Of a DNA stretch of 7,409 nucleotides, positions 1-5,852 are shown one piece after another. Source of the DNA: an uncultured Eubacteriales bacterium (GTDB taxonomy: Bacteria > Bacillota > Clostridia > UMGS1883 > UMGS1540); the NCBI GenBank assembly GCA_900552775.1, contig USAP01000080.1, forward strand, positions 1 through 7,409, in the 5' to 3' direction. Each line of letters begins with the position of its first letter. Position 1 is the first letter of the stretch. Both the position numbers and the translations under genes were made by a program. The notes beneath the pieces were generated by a model. The model saw only the letters and a list, made by a program, of their open reading frames with translations. It had not been told where the DNA came from and ran no database searches.

Positions 1-5
1 CTGTG

Positions 6-29
6 GAAAAATCAAAAATTTGATTTTTC
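6..29. repeat. AT-rich palindrome
   Basis: Bases 6-16 and 19-29 are perfect reverse complements (11 bp, two-base centre). No T-run follows on the plus strand, so it is not a clear intrinsic terminator for plus-strand transcription. It could be the end of an upstream gene's terminator or simply AT-rich intergenic structure. Confidence 0.4.
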
Positions 30-61
30 AAAAAAATATACTTTTTCTTGCTATCCCCTTG

Positions 62-110
62 AAAAAAGGTTGTTTAAAAAGTTAACCTACTTTTTAAACA
101 GCCCTTTTTT
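62..110 (+). terminator. Long AT-rich hairpin with T-run, probable intrinsic terminator
   Basis: Bases 62-82 pair with 89-110 around a six-base loop, with one small mismatch/bulge region near the GG/CC pairs. The right arm ends in a run of six T (105-110). The A-run on the left arm means it could work in both directions. It most likely ends transcription from a gene left of the window and isolates the gene fragment that follows. Confidence 0.6.
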
Positions 111-185
111 GTGTTCTGTACGGGACGGAGAATAAGAAATTTTATTATTACTGTTCATACAGGGCAAGGAATGGAGATTATTCAT

Positions 186-464
186 ATGAAAACACTATTG
201 AAAACACTATTTATGGGAACAGGCGCGGCGGACTGGGATATCACATTACGGCGCGAGGGTGAATTTTACAGGAGGTTTACATCTTTTTTGATAAATGATG
301 ATCTGCTTATAGATTTTAATCTTGAAACAATCGACTTTATAAACCAAAACAAAATCAGCCTTAAAAATGTAAAAAATATACTTATCACGCACACTCACGG
401 CGATCATTATTCGGCAGATGCCGTAAACCGAGTTTTTGACAAAAATGTGACGCTTTGGTTATAA
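186..464 (+). pseudogene. Truncated MBL-fold metallohydrolase (N-terminal fragment)
   Basis: The 92-residue product begins like a metallo-beta-lactamase-fold hydrolase. It has an early GTGAADWD stretch, a LLIDFN strand and then the metal-binding motif HTHGDH (H69, H71, D73, H74). Intact members usually run to about 220-300 residues and have further metal ligands, which are absent because a TAA stop falls 18 codons after the motif. The next 60 bases encode no obvious continuation and lead into terminator-like hairpins, so the 3' two thirds seem to be deleted. I chose the ATG at 186 because GGAG at 174-177 lies eight bases upstream; a GTG at 111 is in frame but begins inside the terminator T-run. 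It is probably inactive. A genuinely short protein is possible but unlikely. The substrate cannot be told. Confidence 0.6.
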
Positions 465-522
465 TAAGCCATACGTATAAAGAACTGCGCGCTTGAATGA
501 GTTGTGCGTTTACCGTAAAAGT

Positions 523-562
523 AAAATAACCGCCCTCTCCGTCAAGAGATAGCGGTTATTTT
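523..562. terminator. Bidirectional terminator-like hairpin between convergent genes
   Basis: An 11-bp perfect stem (523-533 with 552-562) continues inside with CTCT/AGAG pairing (535-538 with 545-548). The left arm starts AAAA and the right arm ends TTTT, so U-runs follow the stem on either strand. It sits between the MBL fragment and the convergent immA-like gene and could end both transcripts. Confidence 0.6.
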
Positions 563-581
563 AGAATAATCTAAAACTTTT

Positions 582-611
582 GGCAACCCCGTTTGAGGGA
601 TTGCCTTTTTT
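582..611 (+). terminator. Intrinsic terminator hairpin with T6 tail
   Basis: GGCAA (582-586) pairs with TTGCC (601-605), extended by CCC/GGG pairing, and is followed directly by six T (606-611). The polarity suits plus-strand transcripts arriving from the MBL fragment. Read on the minus strand it lies just after the immA-like stop codon and is followed by a weaker AAAAGTTTT tail. Confidence 0.6.
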
Positions 612-620
612 CTGTCAGCA

Positions 621-1052
621 TTATACAACGGTTCGTATTTCTATTGCCTCCTTGGGCAGCCCCGTTATACAGGCGATTTCTTTTGCCGTATACCCGTAAA
701 ACTCTGCAAGCTTTTCATCGGGAAGAAGCAGCTTCGAAGCAAAAATATTTGCCTGACGTTCATATTTTCCCGGCTGCATAAACGTGTTTTTTGTCATAAA
801 AGAAACATTGAGCTCGGGATGCATAAAAGAGTGAGCAATTTCATGCGCGCAAACGAGGCGCTGTCTGATTCTCGGCAAATCCGAATTGATATGTATCATT
901 TTCACGCCGTACGGTGCATTGTAATAGCCGCGCAAGGCTCCGAGTTCTTCAAAAAAGACTAAAATCCCCGCCATGTCCGCGATTTCAAACGGGTCTCTTG
1001 TTTTGAATTTACTTAAAACCCCGTCCAATATTTTGTCAATATCCAAAATCAA
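621..1052 (-). CDS. immA-like: ImmA/IrrE-family zinc metallopeptidase
   Basis: The 143-residue protein carries the zinc peptidase motif HEIAH (H70-E71-xx-H74) and a downstream glutamate in the YERQAN segment (E98), followed by the FASKLLLP stretch typical of the ImmA/IrrE (DUF955) family. In ICEBs1 ImmA cleaves the XRE repressor ImmR after DNA damage or quorum signals. Here the XRE gene lies 16 bp upstream in the same orientation, so this protein probably inactivates that repressor. The start shown is TTG at 1052, four bases after GGAGG (1057-1061). An in-frame TTG two codons later (1046) has ten-base spacing and is an alternative. Length fits a single catalytic domain without an HTH. The family call is firm; the partner is inferred from context. 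Confidence 0.88.
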   Translation of the reverse strand: MILDIDKILDGVLSKFKTRDPFEIADMAGILVFFEELGALRGYYNAPYGVKMIHINSDLPRIRQRLVCAHEIAHSFMHPELNVSFMTKNTFMQPGKYERQANIFASKLLLPDEKLAEFYGYTAKEIACITGLPKEAIEIRTVV

Positions 1053-1068
1053 GTCACCTCCAAAAGAT

Positions 1069-1431
1069 TCAGCCCCTGTTTTTTGAAATCATTTTGGCAA
1101 GCATGATGCTGTTTTCAAGACTTGCCTTTAAAAGCCCGCGTGTTTTGTCATCGAGCGCTTCCCCGTCAAACATAAGAGGAGAGTCCGCTTCAAGCTTTAT
1201 CAGGCAGCGGTTCAGTAATTCGGAAATATCTTTTTGCTCATTTGCGCTTACATCTTCGCCGAAATGCGTTCCGAGCGCTTTTCCGATTTTTTCGAGTGCG
1301 TCAGCAGGTACCTTTTTTGTGATTCCCGTTTCGTATCTTTGAAGAGTGGATTTTGAAATGCCGGTTTTGTCAGAAAGTTCTGCAAGACTTATTCCCTTTT
1401 GTTCTCTCAGAATCTTTATCATATGGTACAT
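1069..1431 (-). CDS. immR-like: XRE-family repressor (ImmR-like)
   Basis: The 120-residue protein has a Cro/C1-type helix-turn-helix at about residues 4-60. It includes the SLAELSDKTGIS helix and the recognition helix SKSTLQRYE. The C-terminal half is helical and acidic and not recognisable by eye; it may serve dimerisation or be the site cut by the peptidase. The ATG at 1431 has GGGAGG six bases upstream. A promoter at 1452-1480 reads into it. It is transcribed with the immA-like gene and divergently from a gene pair at 1605-2221, which it probably represses by binding the shared intergenic region, as ImmR and phage C1/CI-type repressors do. HTH assignment is firm; the regulatory target is inference. 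Confidence 0.85.
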   Translation of the reverse strand: MYHMIKILREQKGISLAELSDKTGISKSTLQRYETGITKKVPADALEKIGKALGTHFGEDVSANEQKDISELLNRCLIKLEADSPLMFDGEALDDKTRGLLKASLENSIMLAKMISKNRG

Positions 1432-1451
1432 TAAATACCTCCCTTGCTTCT

Positions 1452-1480
1452 ATAATAACACATTTTTCTCACTTTTGCAA
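1452..1480 (-). promoter_or_regulatory. Promoter for the XRE-immA operon
   Basis: On the minus strand, TTGCAA (1475-1480) and TATTAT (1452-1457) are separated by 17 bp, and the repressor start codon lies about 20 bases further on. This is a good sigma-A-like match. Its -35 side faces the divergent promoter, as in phage repressor switches. Confidence 0.6.
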
Positions 1481-1509
1481 CATTTTTTTAAAAAAATTTC
1501 AAAAATGGG

Positions 1510-1539
1510 TTGACAAATTATTACAGTTTATGGTATTAT
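1510..1539 (+). promoter_or_regulatory. Promoter for the 68-aa/DUF1492-like operon
   Basis: TTGACA (1510-1515) and TATTAT (1534-1539) are 18 bp apart, and TGG just before the -10 box makes an extended -10 (TGn). The start codon of the first gene is about 65 bases downstream, which leaves a leader containing operator-like repeats. Confidence 0.7.
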
Positions 1540-1545
1540 GGAATT

Positions 1546-1587
1546 GTCCCAAAAATAATTTTTTTATTCGAAACGTCCCATTTTCGA
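1546..1587. promoter_or_regulatory. Operator-like repeats in the divergent leader
   Basis: GTCCCA occurs at 1546-1551 and again at 1575-1580, 29 bp apart. The second copy sits inside an inverted repeat, TCGAAA (1568-1573) and TTTCGA (1582-1587). These lie just downstream of the plus-strand -10 box, where a bound XRE repressor would block transcription. The position supports an operator role; no binding site consensus for this repressor is known to me. Confidence 0.4.
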
Positions 1588-1604
1588 GACAAGGAGCGTA
1601 TAAA

Positions 1605-1811
1605 ATGTATATTAAAAACATCTTACAAAGCGGCGATTCGGATACAATTTTGGATTTGCTGCACGGCTTTCTTTCCCCCGAAGGGGAGGAAAAACGTTTT
1701 GACGATGCGGAAAAAGCTGTTCTTCAGAATTTTTTGGAATGTTTTCTGGAGGAGCATGCGGAAATACTTGCGGATTTTACACAAAACTATTTCAGAGGTG
1801 ACGATATATGA
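1605..1811 (+). CDS. Hypothetical 68-aa acidic protein, first gene of the phage-like operon
   Basis: I do not recognise this protein. It is small, acidic and probably all-helical, with segments rich in Leu, Phe and Glu (for example NFLECFLEEHAEILADF), no cysteine pairs, no signal peptide and no HTH I can see. The ATG at 1605 follows AAGGAG (1591-1596) at eight bases. A longer in-frame reading upstream would run across the divergent promoter and is not real. Its TGA overlaps the ATG of the next gene (ATGA at 1808-1811), so the two are probably translationally coupled. In prophage and ICE modules the first gene opposite an ImmR-like repressor is often a small excisionase or regulator, but nothing here shows that specifically. 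Confidence 0.65.
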   Translation: MYIKNILQSGDSDTILDLLHGFLSPEGEEKRFDDAEKAVLQNFLECFLEEHAEILADFTQNYFRGDDI

Positions 1812-2221
1812 ACGCAAAGGAATATCTGGAAAGAGGAAAGACTCTTGCGGCGGAGATAACGGCGCTGTCGGAGGCTTTGGAATGCGCGCACTCGGAGGCT
1901 ATGAAAATCACACCGACATGGGGCGGCGAGCGCGTGCAGAGCGCTGTGCGCCGCGACAGGCAGGAGGCAGCGGTGCTGCGGTACACGGAGCTTAAGGCGG
2001 ATATCAATTCGCGAATTGCGCGGCTTTTCGAAATTAAACGCGAGCTTTTTGAGCTTGTTGATGAAATCGAAGACCCGAGAATACGCACGCTTATAGTATA
2101 TCGTTATTTAAACCGCATGACGTTTGAAGCGATTGCAGACAAAATGGGATATGATTTGCGCTGGGTGTACAGAATACATAAAAAGGCGCTGGGAGAAGTG
2201 GATAAACTGCTGAACGGGTAG
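1808..2221 (+). CDS. DUF1492-like phage transcriptional regulator (sigma-70 region 4-like HTH)
   Basis: The 137-residue protein has an N-terminal helical part with a TPTWGGERVQSAVRRDR segment (about residues 37-53), a coiled-coil-like middle, and a C-terminal HTH of sigma-70 region 4 type: RIRTLIVYRYLNRMTFEAI, then a turn and RWVYRIHKKAL (about residues 96-130). This order matches DUF1492/RinA/ArpU-like regulators found in Firmicutes prophages, where relatives activate late or packaging genes. The start overlaps the upstream stop by four bases. No terminase or structural gene follows; the gene ends at a repeat-rich intergenic region. This suggests a prophage remnant or a domesticated regulator. 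The fold is likely; its targets are unknown. Confidence 0.75.
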   Translation: MNAKEYLERGKTLAAEITALSEALECAHSEAMKITPTWGGERVQSAVRRDRQEAAVLRYTELKADINSRIARLFEIKRELFELVDEIEDPRIRTLIVYRYLNRMTFEAIADKMGYDLRWVYRIHKKALGEVDKLLNG

Positions 2222-2259
2222 GAGAAAGTGGTGGAGCCTGCCGTGCGTGCCCCCTGTGG

Positions 2260-2279
2260 GGACAATTCACGAATTGTCC
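2260..2279. repeat. Perfect palindrome, 9-bp arms
   Basis: GGACAATTC (2260-2268) and GAATTGTCC (2271-2279) flank a two-base centre. It lies 39 bp after the DUF1492-like stop codon, has no T-run, and is immediately followed by the larger hairpin repeat at 2281-2330. I regard it as part of the same dispersed intergenic element, possibly acting as an mRNA 3'-end structure. Confidence 0.6.
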
Positions 2280-2280
2280 G

Positions 2281-2330
2281 TGTGGTGCTGCGGAACATAA
2301 ACGGGCGACCACGCAGGGTCGCCCCTACGG
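2281..2330. repeat. Dispersed hairpin repeat, copy 1
   Basis: The core 2302-2330 is identical over 29 bp to 6510-6538 in the same orientation. It contains the inverted repeat GGGCGACC...GGTCGCCC, so it folds into a GC-rich hairpin. Upstream similarity continues with gaps to about 2281 (TGTGG..GCGGA..CA.AA pattern). This is the layout of a REP/MITE-like intergenic element. Similar elements are, from memory, common in gut Clostridia genomes, but copy number cannot be judged from this window. Confidence 0.8.
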
Positions 2331-2349
2331 CGGTTTGAAAGCAAACAAG

Positions 2350-2392
2350 TGTGAGCGGCCTTTATGCAACCGCCGGTTGCAAAAAAGCCACA
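2350..2392. other. Extended imperfect hairpin upstream of the XRE-ARH promoter
   Basis: TGCAACC (2365-2371) pairs with GGTTGCA (2375-2381). The stem continues through TTT/AAA, GGC/GCC and TGTG/CACA pairs out to 2350 and 2392, with bulges. The A-run on the right arm means a U-run only on the minus strand, so it is a poor plus-strand terminator. It sits ten bases before the -35 box of the next promoter and could be part of the repeat element or a regulatory structure. Confidence 0.4.
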
Positions 2393-2401
2393 TAAAATTG
2401 G

Positions 2402-2431
2402 TTGACAGACGGGGGGAGGATATATTAAAAT
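2402..2431 (+). promoter_or_regulatory. Promoter for the XRE-ARH/solute-binding protein operon
   Basis: A perfect TTGACA (2402-2407) is followed after 18 bp by TAAAAT (2426-2431). The spacer holds an unusual G6 run (2411-2416). The start codon is about 30 bases downstream, behind GGAG at 2450-2453 with seven-base spacing. An alternative -10 (TATATT, 2421) is spaced too closely. Confidence 0.6.
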
Positions 2432-2460
2432 AAAAGAAAAAAAATGAACGGAGAAGATAT

Positions 2461-4044
2461 ATGCTTTTACACGATATGCTTTACAAAATAAGAAAAAACG
2501 CAAAGCTGTCTCAGGAGGAATTTGCAGGTCTTTTCAAAGTTTCGCGCCAGGCGGTGCAGAAATGGGAAAGCGGCAGCTCGGCGCCCGAGATTTCAAAGCT
2601 TGTGGAAATTTCAAAATATTTCGGCATTTCACTTGACGCGCTCATATTAAACCGCGGCAAAAGAACAGTTGAAGAAATAACATACGGGAAAGAGCTGCGC
2701 CCGGAATACGGACTGTCGAGCGAGTGGGATTCTTATGCCGACTACATTCTTGACGAATACCGCCAGTCTGCGGAGGAAGGGCTTGACATCGAGATGTACA
2801 AAAACCTGTTTGACGACGTTTCGATGCTGCCGCGCGGCGAGATAAGGAACAATTTTGCGGATATACTTTTCAAAGCGGTTATAAATGCGAAAACGGCGGA
2901 CGGATTTAAATACACCGAGCCCTCAACGCTTGAAGAAATAAAGGCTTTGAGAAAGCCTTCCGCACTTTCGGGCAAGGTTGACAAATCGGCGCTCCGCAGC
3001 AAAATCGAAGGCGCGTGGTACGGGAGAATCTGCGGCTGCATGCTCGGAAAATCGGTTGAAAGCGTGCGCTCGAACGAATTTATTCCTTTTCTTAAAGAGA
3101 CGGGCAACTTCCCTCTGCACAGATATATATACCGCTCGGATTTAAACGACGATATCTGCTCAAAATACAATTTCGCGTTTGCAAATAAAATCTTTGCGGA
3201 CGAAATAGACGGTATGCCGGCAGACGATGACACAAATTACATTGTTCTGGGTCAGCTTATAGTTGACAGATACGGCAGAGACTTCACGCCGCTTGACGTT
3301 TCGCGCGCATGGCTCGACTGCCAGCCGAAAAACGCATACTGTACGGCTGAAAGAGTGGCTTATTGCAACTTTATCCGCGGCTACAATCCGCCGCAGTCGG
3401 CAATGTTTAAAAACCCGTACAGAGAGTGGATAGGCGCGCAGATCCGCGGCGACTACTACGGATACATCAACCCCGGAAATCCCGAAGCGGCTGCTGAAAT
3501 GGCATGGAGAGACGCGTCGATTTCTCACGTTAAAAACGGAATATACGGCGAGATGTTTGCCTCCGCCATGATTGCGGCTGCTGCCGTGACGGACGACATG
3601 GAGAAAATTGTTGCGGAGGGACTTGCGCAGATTCCTTCAACTTCACGCCTTTTTGAGAGTGTTTCCGAGGTTGTGGAAAAATATAAAAACGGCGAAACAA
3701 TGGAAGATATTCTCCAATATGTGCGCGGCAAATATGACGAGCACACGGAATACGGCTGGTGCCACACGATCCCGAATGCCATGATTGTTGCGGCTTCGCT
3801 CCTTTTCGGCGGCGGAGATTATGCCAAAACCATCTGCACGGCGGTACAGGCTTGCTTTGACACAGACTGCAACGGCGCTACGGTGGGCTCCATAGTGGGG
3901 ATGGCAAAGGGAATATCGGCAATTCCCGATTACTGGAGAAAGCCTATTAAAAACACGCTTCACACCGGTATTTTCGGACTTGAAACCGTGGATATCGATA
4001 AAAGAATCGATTTGAATATGGAACACATAGAGAACAAGAAGTAA
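2461..4044 (+). CDS. XRE HTH fused to ADP-ribosylglycohydrolase-family domain
   Basis: The 527-residue protein has two parts. Residues 6-62 form an XRE/SinR-type helix-turn-helix (LSQEEFAGLFKVSRQAVQKWE, then SLDALI). From about 75 on is an ADP-ribosylglycohydrolase (ARH/DraG-fold) protein: a helical lead (WDSYADYILDEYRQSAEEG), then GAWYGRICGCMLG (184-196), the metal-site motif DDDT (255-258), SISHVKNGIYGE (353-364) and the second metal motif DTDCNGATVG (467-476). The acidic metal ligands are kept, so the domain may be catalytic. DTDCN instead of the DTDT of DraG suggests a bacterial subfamily acting on, or sensing, an N- or O-glycoside other than ADP-ribosyl-protein. No membrane segment or signal peptide is present, so it is cytoplasmic. 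It is first in an operon with a solute-binding lipoprotein 43 bp downstream, which suggests a ligand-responsive regulator-enzyme for an imported compound. The domain calls are firm; the function is inference. Confidence 0.85.
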   Translation: MLLHDMLYKIRKNAKLSQEEFAGLFKVSRQAVQKWESGSSAPEISKLVEISKYFGISLDALILNRGKRTVEEITYGKELRPEYGLSSEWDSYADYILDEYRQSAEEGLDIEMYKNLFDDVSMLPRGEIRNNFADILFKAVINAKTADGFKYTEPSTLEEIKALRKPSALSGKVDKSALRSKIEGAWYGRICGCMLGKSVESVRSNEFIPFLKETGNFPLHRYIYRSDLNDDICSKYNFAFANKIFADEIDGMPADDDTNYIVLGQLIVDRYGRDFTPLDVSRAWLDCQPKNAYCTAERVAYCNFIRGYNPPQSAMFKNPYREWIGAQIRGDYYGYINPGNPEAAAEMAWRDASISHVKNGIYGEMFASAMIAAAAVTDDMEKIVAEGLAQIPSTSRLFESVSEVVEKYKNGETMEDILQYVRGKYDEHTEYGWCHTIPNAMIVAASLLFGGGDYAKTICTAVQACFDTDCNGATVGSIVGMAKGISAIPDYWRKPIKNTLHTGIFGLETVDIDKRIDLNMEHIENKK

Positions 4045-4087
4045 TTTAATGAAAAACAACAAAAAATTTTTAAAACGGAGGTTTAAC

Positions 4088-5704
4088 ATGAAAAAGCAGA
4101 CACAGAAAACACTGGCGCTGGCAGCAGCGCTGATGCTGGCGGCCTCGCCTTTTACAGCGTGCAAAAAGAGCGGCGGAAACGAGGCGGAGCTTGCGAGAGG
4201 GGCGAAAGTTACGTTAAACGGCGACGCTATCTATCCTATGCAGTGCGATGACACACTTACATACTGGATGGGGCAGGGTGCATGGAACGTACGCTATGAA
4301 AATTTTGCGGATACACCGCTCGGCAAAAAGCTTGCCGAAAACACGGGCGCAAAAATCGAGTACATTCACCCGTCTGAGGGACAGGGCGAAGAACAGTTCC
4401 AGCTGCTTTTGGCATCCGATGAGCTGCCGGACATAATAACATATGCGTGGAACGACTATCCGGGCGGCCCTGACATTGCAATTTCGGAAGGCTACATAAT
4501 GCAGCTTAACGAAATTTTCGACAAGTGGGCTCCGGCGCTTAAGAAACGTCTTGCGGAAAATGACGCGAAGGAAAACTGGGATAAACAGATGAAAACCGAT
4601 ACGGGCGCTTACTATGCGTTCCCGAATCTGGTTCAGAGCGGTATTCTTCAGATTGCACAGGGACCGATTCTCCGTGCGGACTGGATGAAAAAGTATAATC
4701 TTGAGACACCGACAACAATAGACGAATGGGAAAAGGTTTTGCAGACGTTTAAAGATAACGGCGTTGAATCTCCGTTCTCCGGTACGGTGGGCGAGCTTGG
4801 ACTTACATTTATGCCCGCGTTCGGTGTTTGGAAGGATTACTACAAAGACGGCAACAAAATTGTTTTCGGCTACATGGAGGAAGGCTATAAAAACTACCTT
4901 GCAAAGATGAATGACTGGTTCAAAAAAGGTCTTATAGATAAAGATCTTGCCGTTAATACTCCAAACGACATCGACTCGAAGGTGTTAAACGGAAAAACGG
5001 GCGCTATGTGCGACTGGGCAGGTTCCGGTATCGGTCAGTGGCTTAAAGCCGCAAACGGAATTGACCTTATGGGCGTGCAGTATCCGGCTATGAACAAAGG
5101 TGAAAATGCCGAGTATTCAAGCGTTGCAAACAATATTACAATGAGATGCGGCGCGGCGCTCAACACAAAGTGCAAAAACCCCGAGCTTGCAGCGCGTTTC
5201 CTGGACTACGGCTTCACAGAGGAAGGTCACAACCTCTTTAACTTCGGTATCGAAGGCGAAAGCTACAACTGGGTTGACAAAGACGGCGTGAAATATCCGC
5301 AGTATACGGATCTTATTCTCAATAACCCCGAGGGTCTCACCGTTACAAATGCAATGTCTATGTATATCCGTGCAAACTACAACGGCATCATGATTCAGGA
5401 TACAAGATATATCGAGCAGTATTATCAGACTCCGCAGCAGTCGGGCGCACAGAAGGAATGGGGCAAAACAAATATGAGAGATCACCTTTTGCCGCAGCTT
5501 TATGTTCTGGGCGAGGAAGCGGACAGAGATTCGCAGATTAAAACCGATGTGACAACTTATGTAAACGAGCAGACAATAAGATTTATTACGGGCGAAAGAC
5601 CCATTGAAGAGTTTGACGCTTATGCTGAACAGCTTAAAGCTTTCGGAATTGATGATGCACTCAAATTCAGAACAGAAGCTTACAAGCGTTTTGAAAAGAG
5701 ATAA
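4088..5704 (+). CDS. ABC transporter solute-binding lipoprotein (family 1, LplA/YtcQ-like)
   Basis: The 538-residue protein begins with a lipoprotein signal: KK, a hydrophobic core (LALAAALMLAA) and a cysteine at residue 25 in FTAC. Phe at -3 is not the usual lipobox residue. The mature part has family-1 features: a LGKKLAENTGAKIEYI strand region, EEQFQLLLASDELPDII, YAFP, RADWMKKYNLETPTTIDEW and a C-terminal NEQTIRFITGE..IEEFDAY segment, as in LplA/YtcQ proteins that deliver oligosaccharides to LplB/YtcP-type permeases. I chose ATG 4088, behind CGGAGG six bases upstream; the in-frame ATG at 4049 lacks a ribosome binding site and would bury the signal peptide. It is co-transcribed with the XRE-ARH gene and followed by a terminator, so no permease is encoded with it. 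The ligand is unknown, probably a carbohydrate. Confidence 0.88.
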   Translation: MKKQTQKTLALAAALMLAASPFTACKKSGGNEAELARGAKVTLNGDAIYPMQCDDTLTYWMGQGAWNVRYENFADTPLGKKLAENTGAKIEYIHPSEGQGEEQFQLLLASDELPDIITYAWNDYPGGPDIAISEGYIMQLNEIFDKWAPALKKRLAENDAKENWDKQMKTDTGAYYAFPNLVQSGILQIAQGPILRADWMKKYNLETPTTIDEWEKVLQTFKDNGVESPFSGTVGELGLTFMPAFGVWKDYYKDGNKIVFGYMEEGYKNYLAKMNDWFKKGLIDKDLAVNTPNDIDSKVLNGKTGAMCDWAGSGIGQWLKAANGIDLMGVQYPAMNKGENAEYSSVANNITMRCGAALNTKCKNPELAARFLDYGFTEEGHNLFNFGIEGESYNWVDKDGVKYPQYTDLILNNPEGLTVTNAMSMYIRANYNGIMIQDTRYIEQYYQTPQQSGAQKEWGKTNMRDHLLPQLYVLGEEADRDSQIKTDVTTYVNEQTIRFITGERPIEEFDAYAEQLKAFGIDDALKFRTEAYKRFEKR

Positions 5705-5733
5705 ATATCTCCGAATTTTATATATAGCCGAAG

Positions 5734-5766
5734 AAGGTGCAGCAATATTATTTTGCTGCACCTTTT
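5734..5766 (+). terminator. Intrinsic terminator of the XRE-ARH/SBP operon
   Basis: A perfect 12-bp stem (5734-5745 with 5753-5764) encloses a seven-base loop, and the right arm ends CCTTTT. The tail is short, but the stem is strong and placed 30 bases after the lipoprotein stop codon. It closes the operon before any transporter permease gene. Confidence 0.8.
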
Positions 5767-5802
5767 GCGTGAACAAGCGTGAGCGAGAAAGTATAATTTT
5801 GC

Positions 5803-5831
5803 TTGACACGGCTTTAAGGATAATGTATAAT
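5803..5831 (+). promoter_or_regulatory. Consensus sigma-A promoter of the DUF4160-DUF2442 pair
   Basis: TTGACA (5803-5808) and TATAAT (5826-5831) are both perfect consensus with the ideal 17-bp spacing, and the start codon is 21 bases downstream of the -10 box. This is the strongest promoter in the window and implies high basal expression unless repressed. Confidence 0.88.
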
Positions 5832-5852
5832 AAAGTTGTGAGGTGAAAGTCT

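Noticed and set aside
1353..1604. Upstream extension of the 68-aa gene
   Set aside because: It would run through the divergent repressor gene and both promoters; the ATG at 1605 has its own AAGGAG site.
1510..1995. 161-codon plus-strand frame
   Set aside because: It overlaps two better-supported genes in another frame, begins at the -35 box of the promoter and has no domain.
2350..2392. Riboswitch upstream of the XRE-ARH operon
   Set aside because: The structure lies upstream of the -35 box, so it would not be in the operon's leader RNA, and it matches no riboswitch class that I know.
4049..4087. Upstream ATG for the solute-binding protein
   Set aside because: No ribosome binding site before it, and it would place 13 extra residues before a normal lipoprotein signal; the CGGAGG at 4076-4081 fits ATG 4088.
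3643..4164. 173-codon minus-strand frame
   Set aside because: Antisense to the ARH domain and the lipoprotein signal peptide; no ribosome binding site or recognisable domain.
5117..5809. 230-codon open frame on the minus strand
   Set aside because: It lies antisense within the solute-binding protein gene, has cysteine- and hydrophobic-rich composition typical of shadow frames, and starts inside the terminator.
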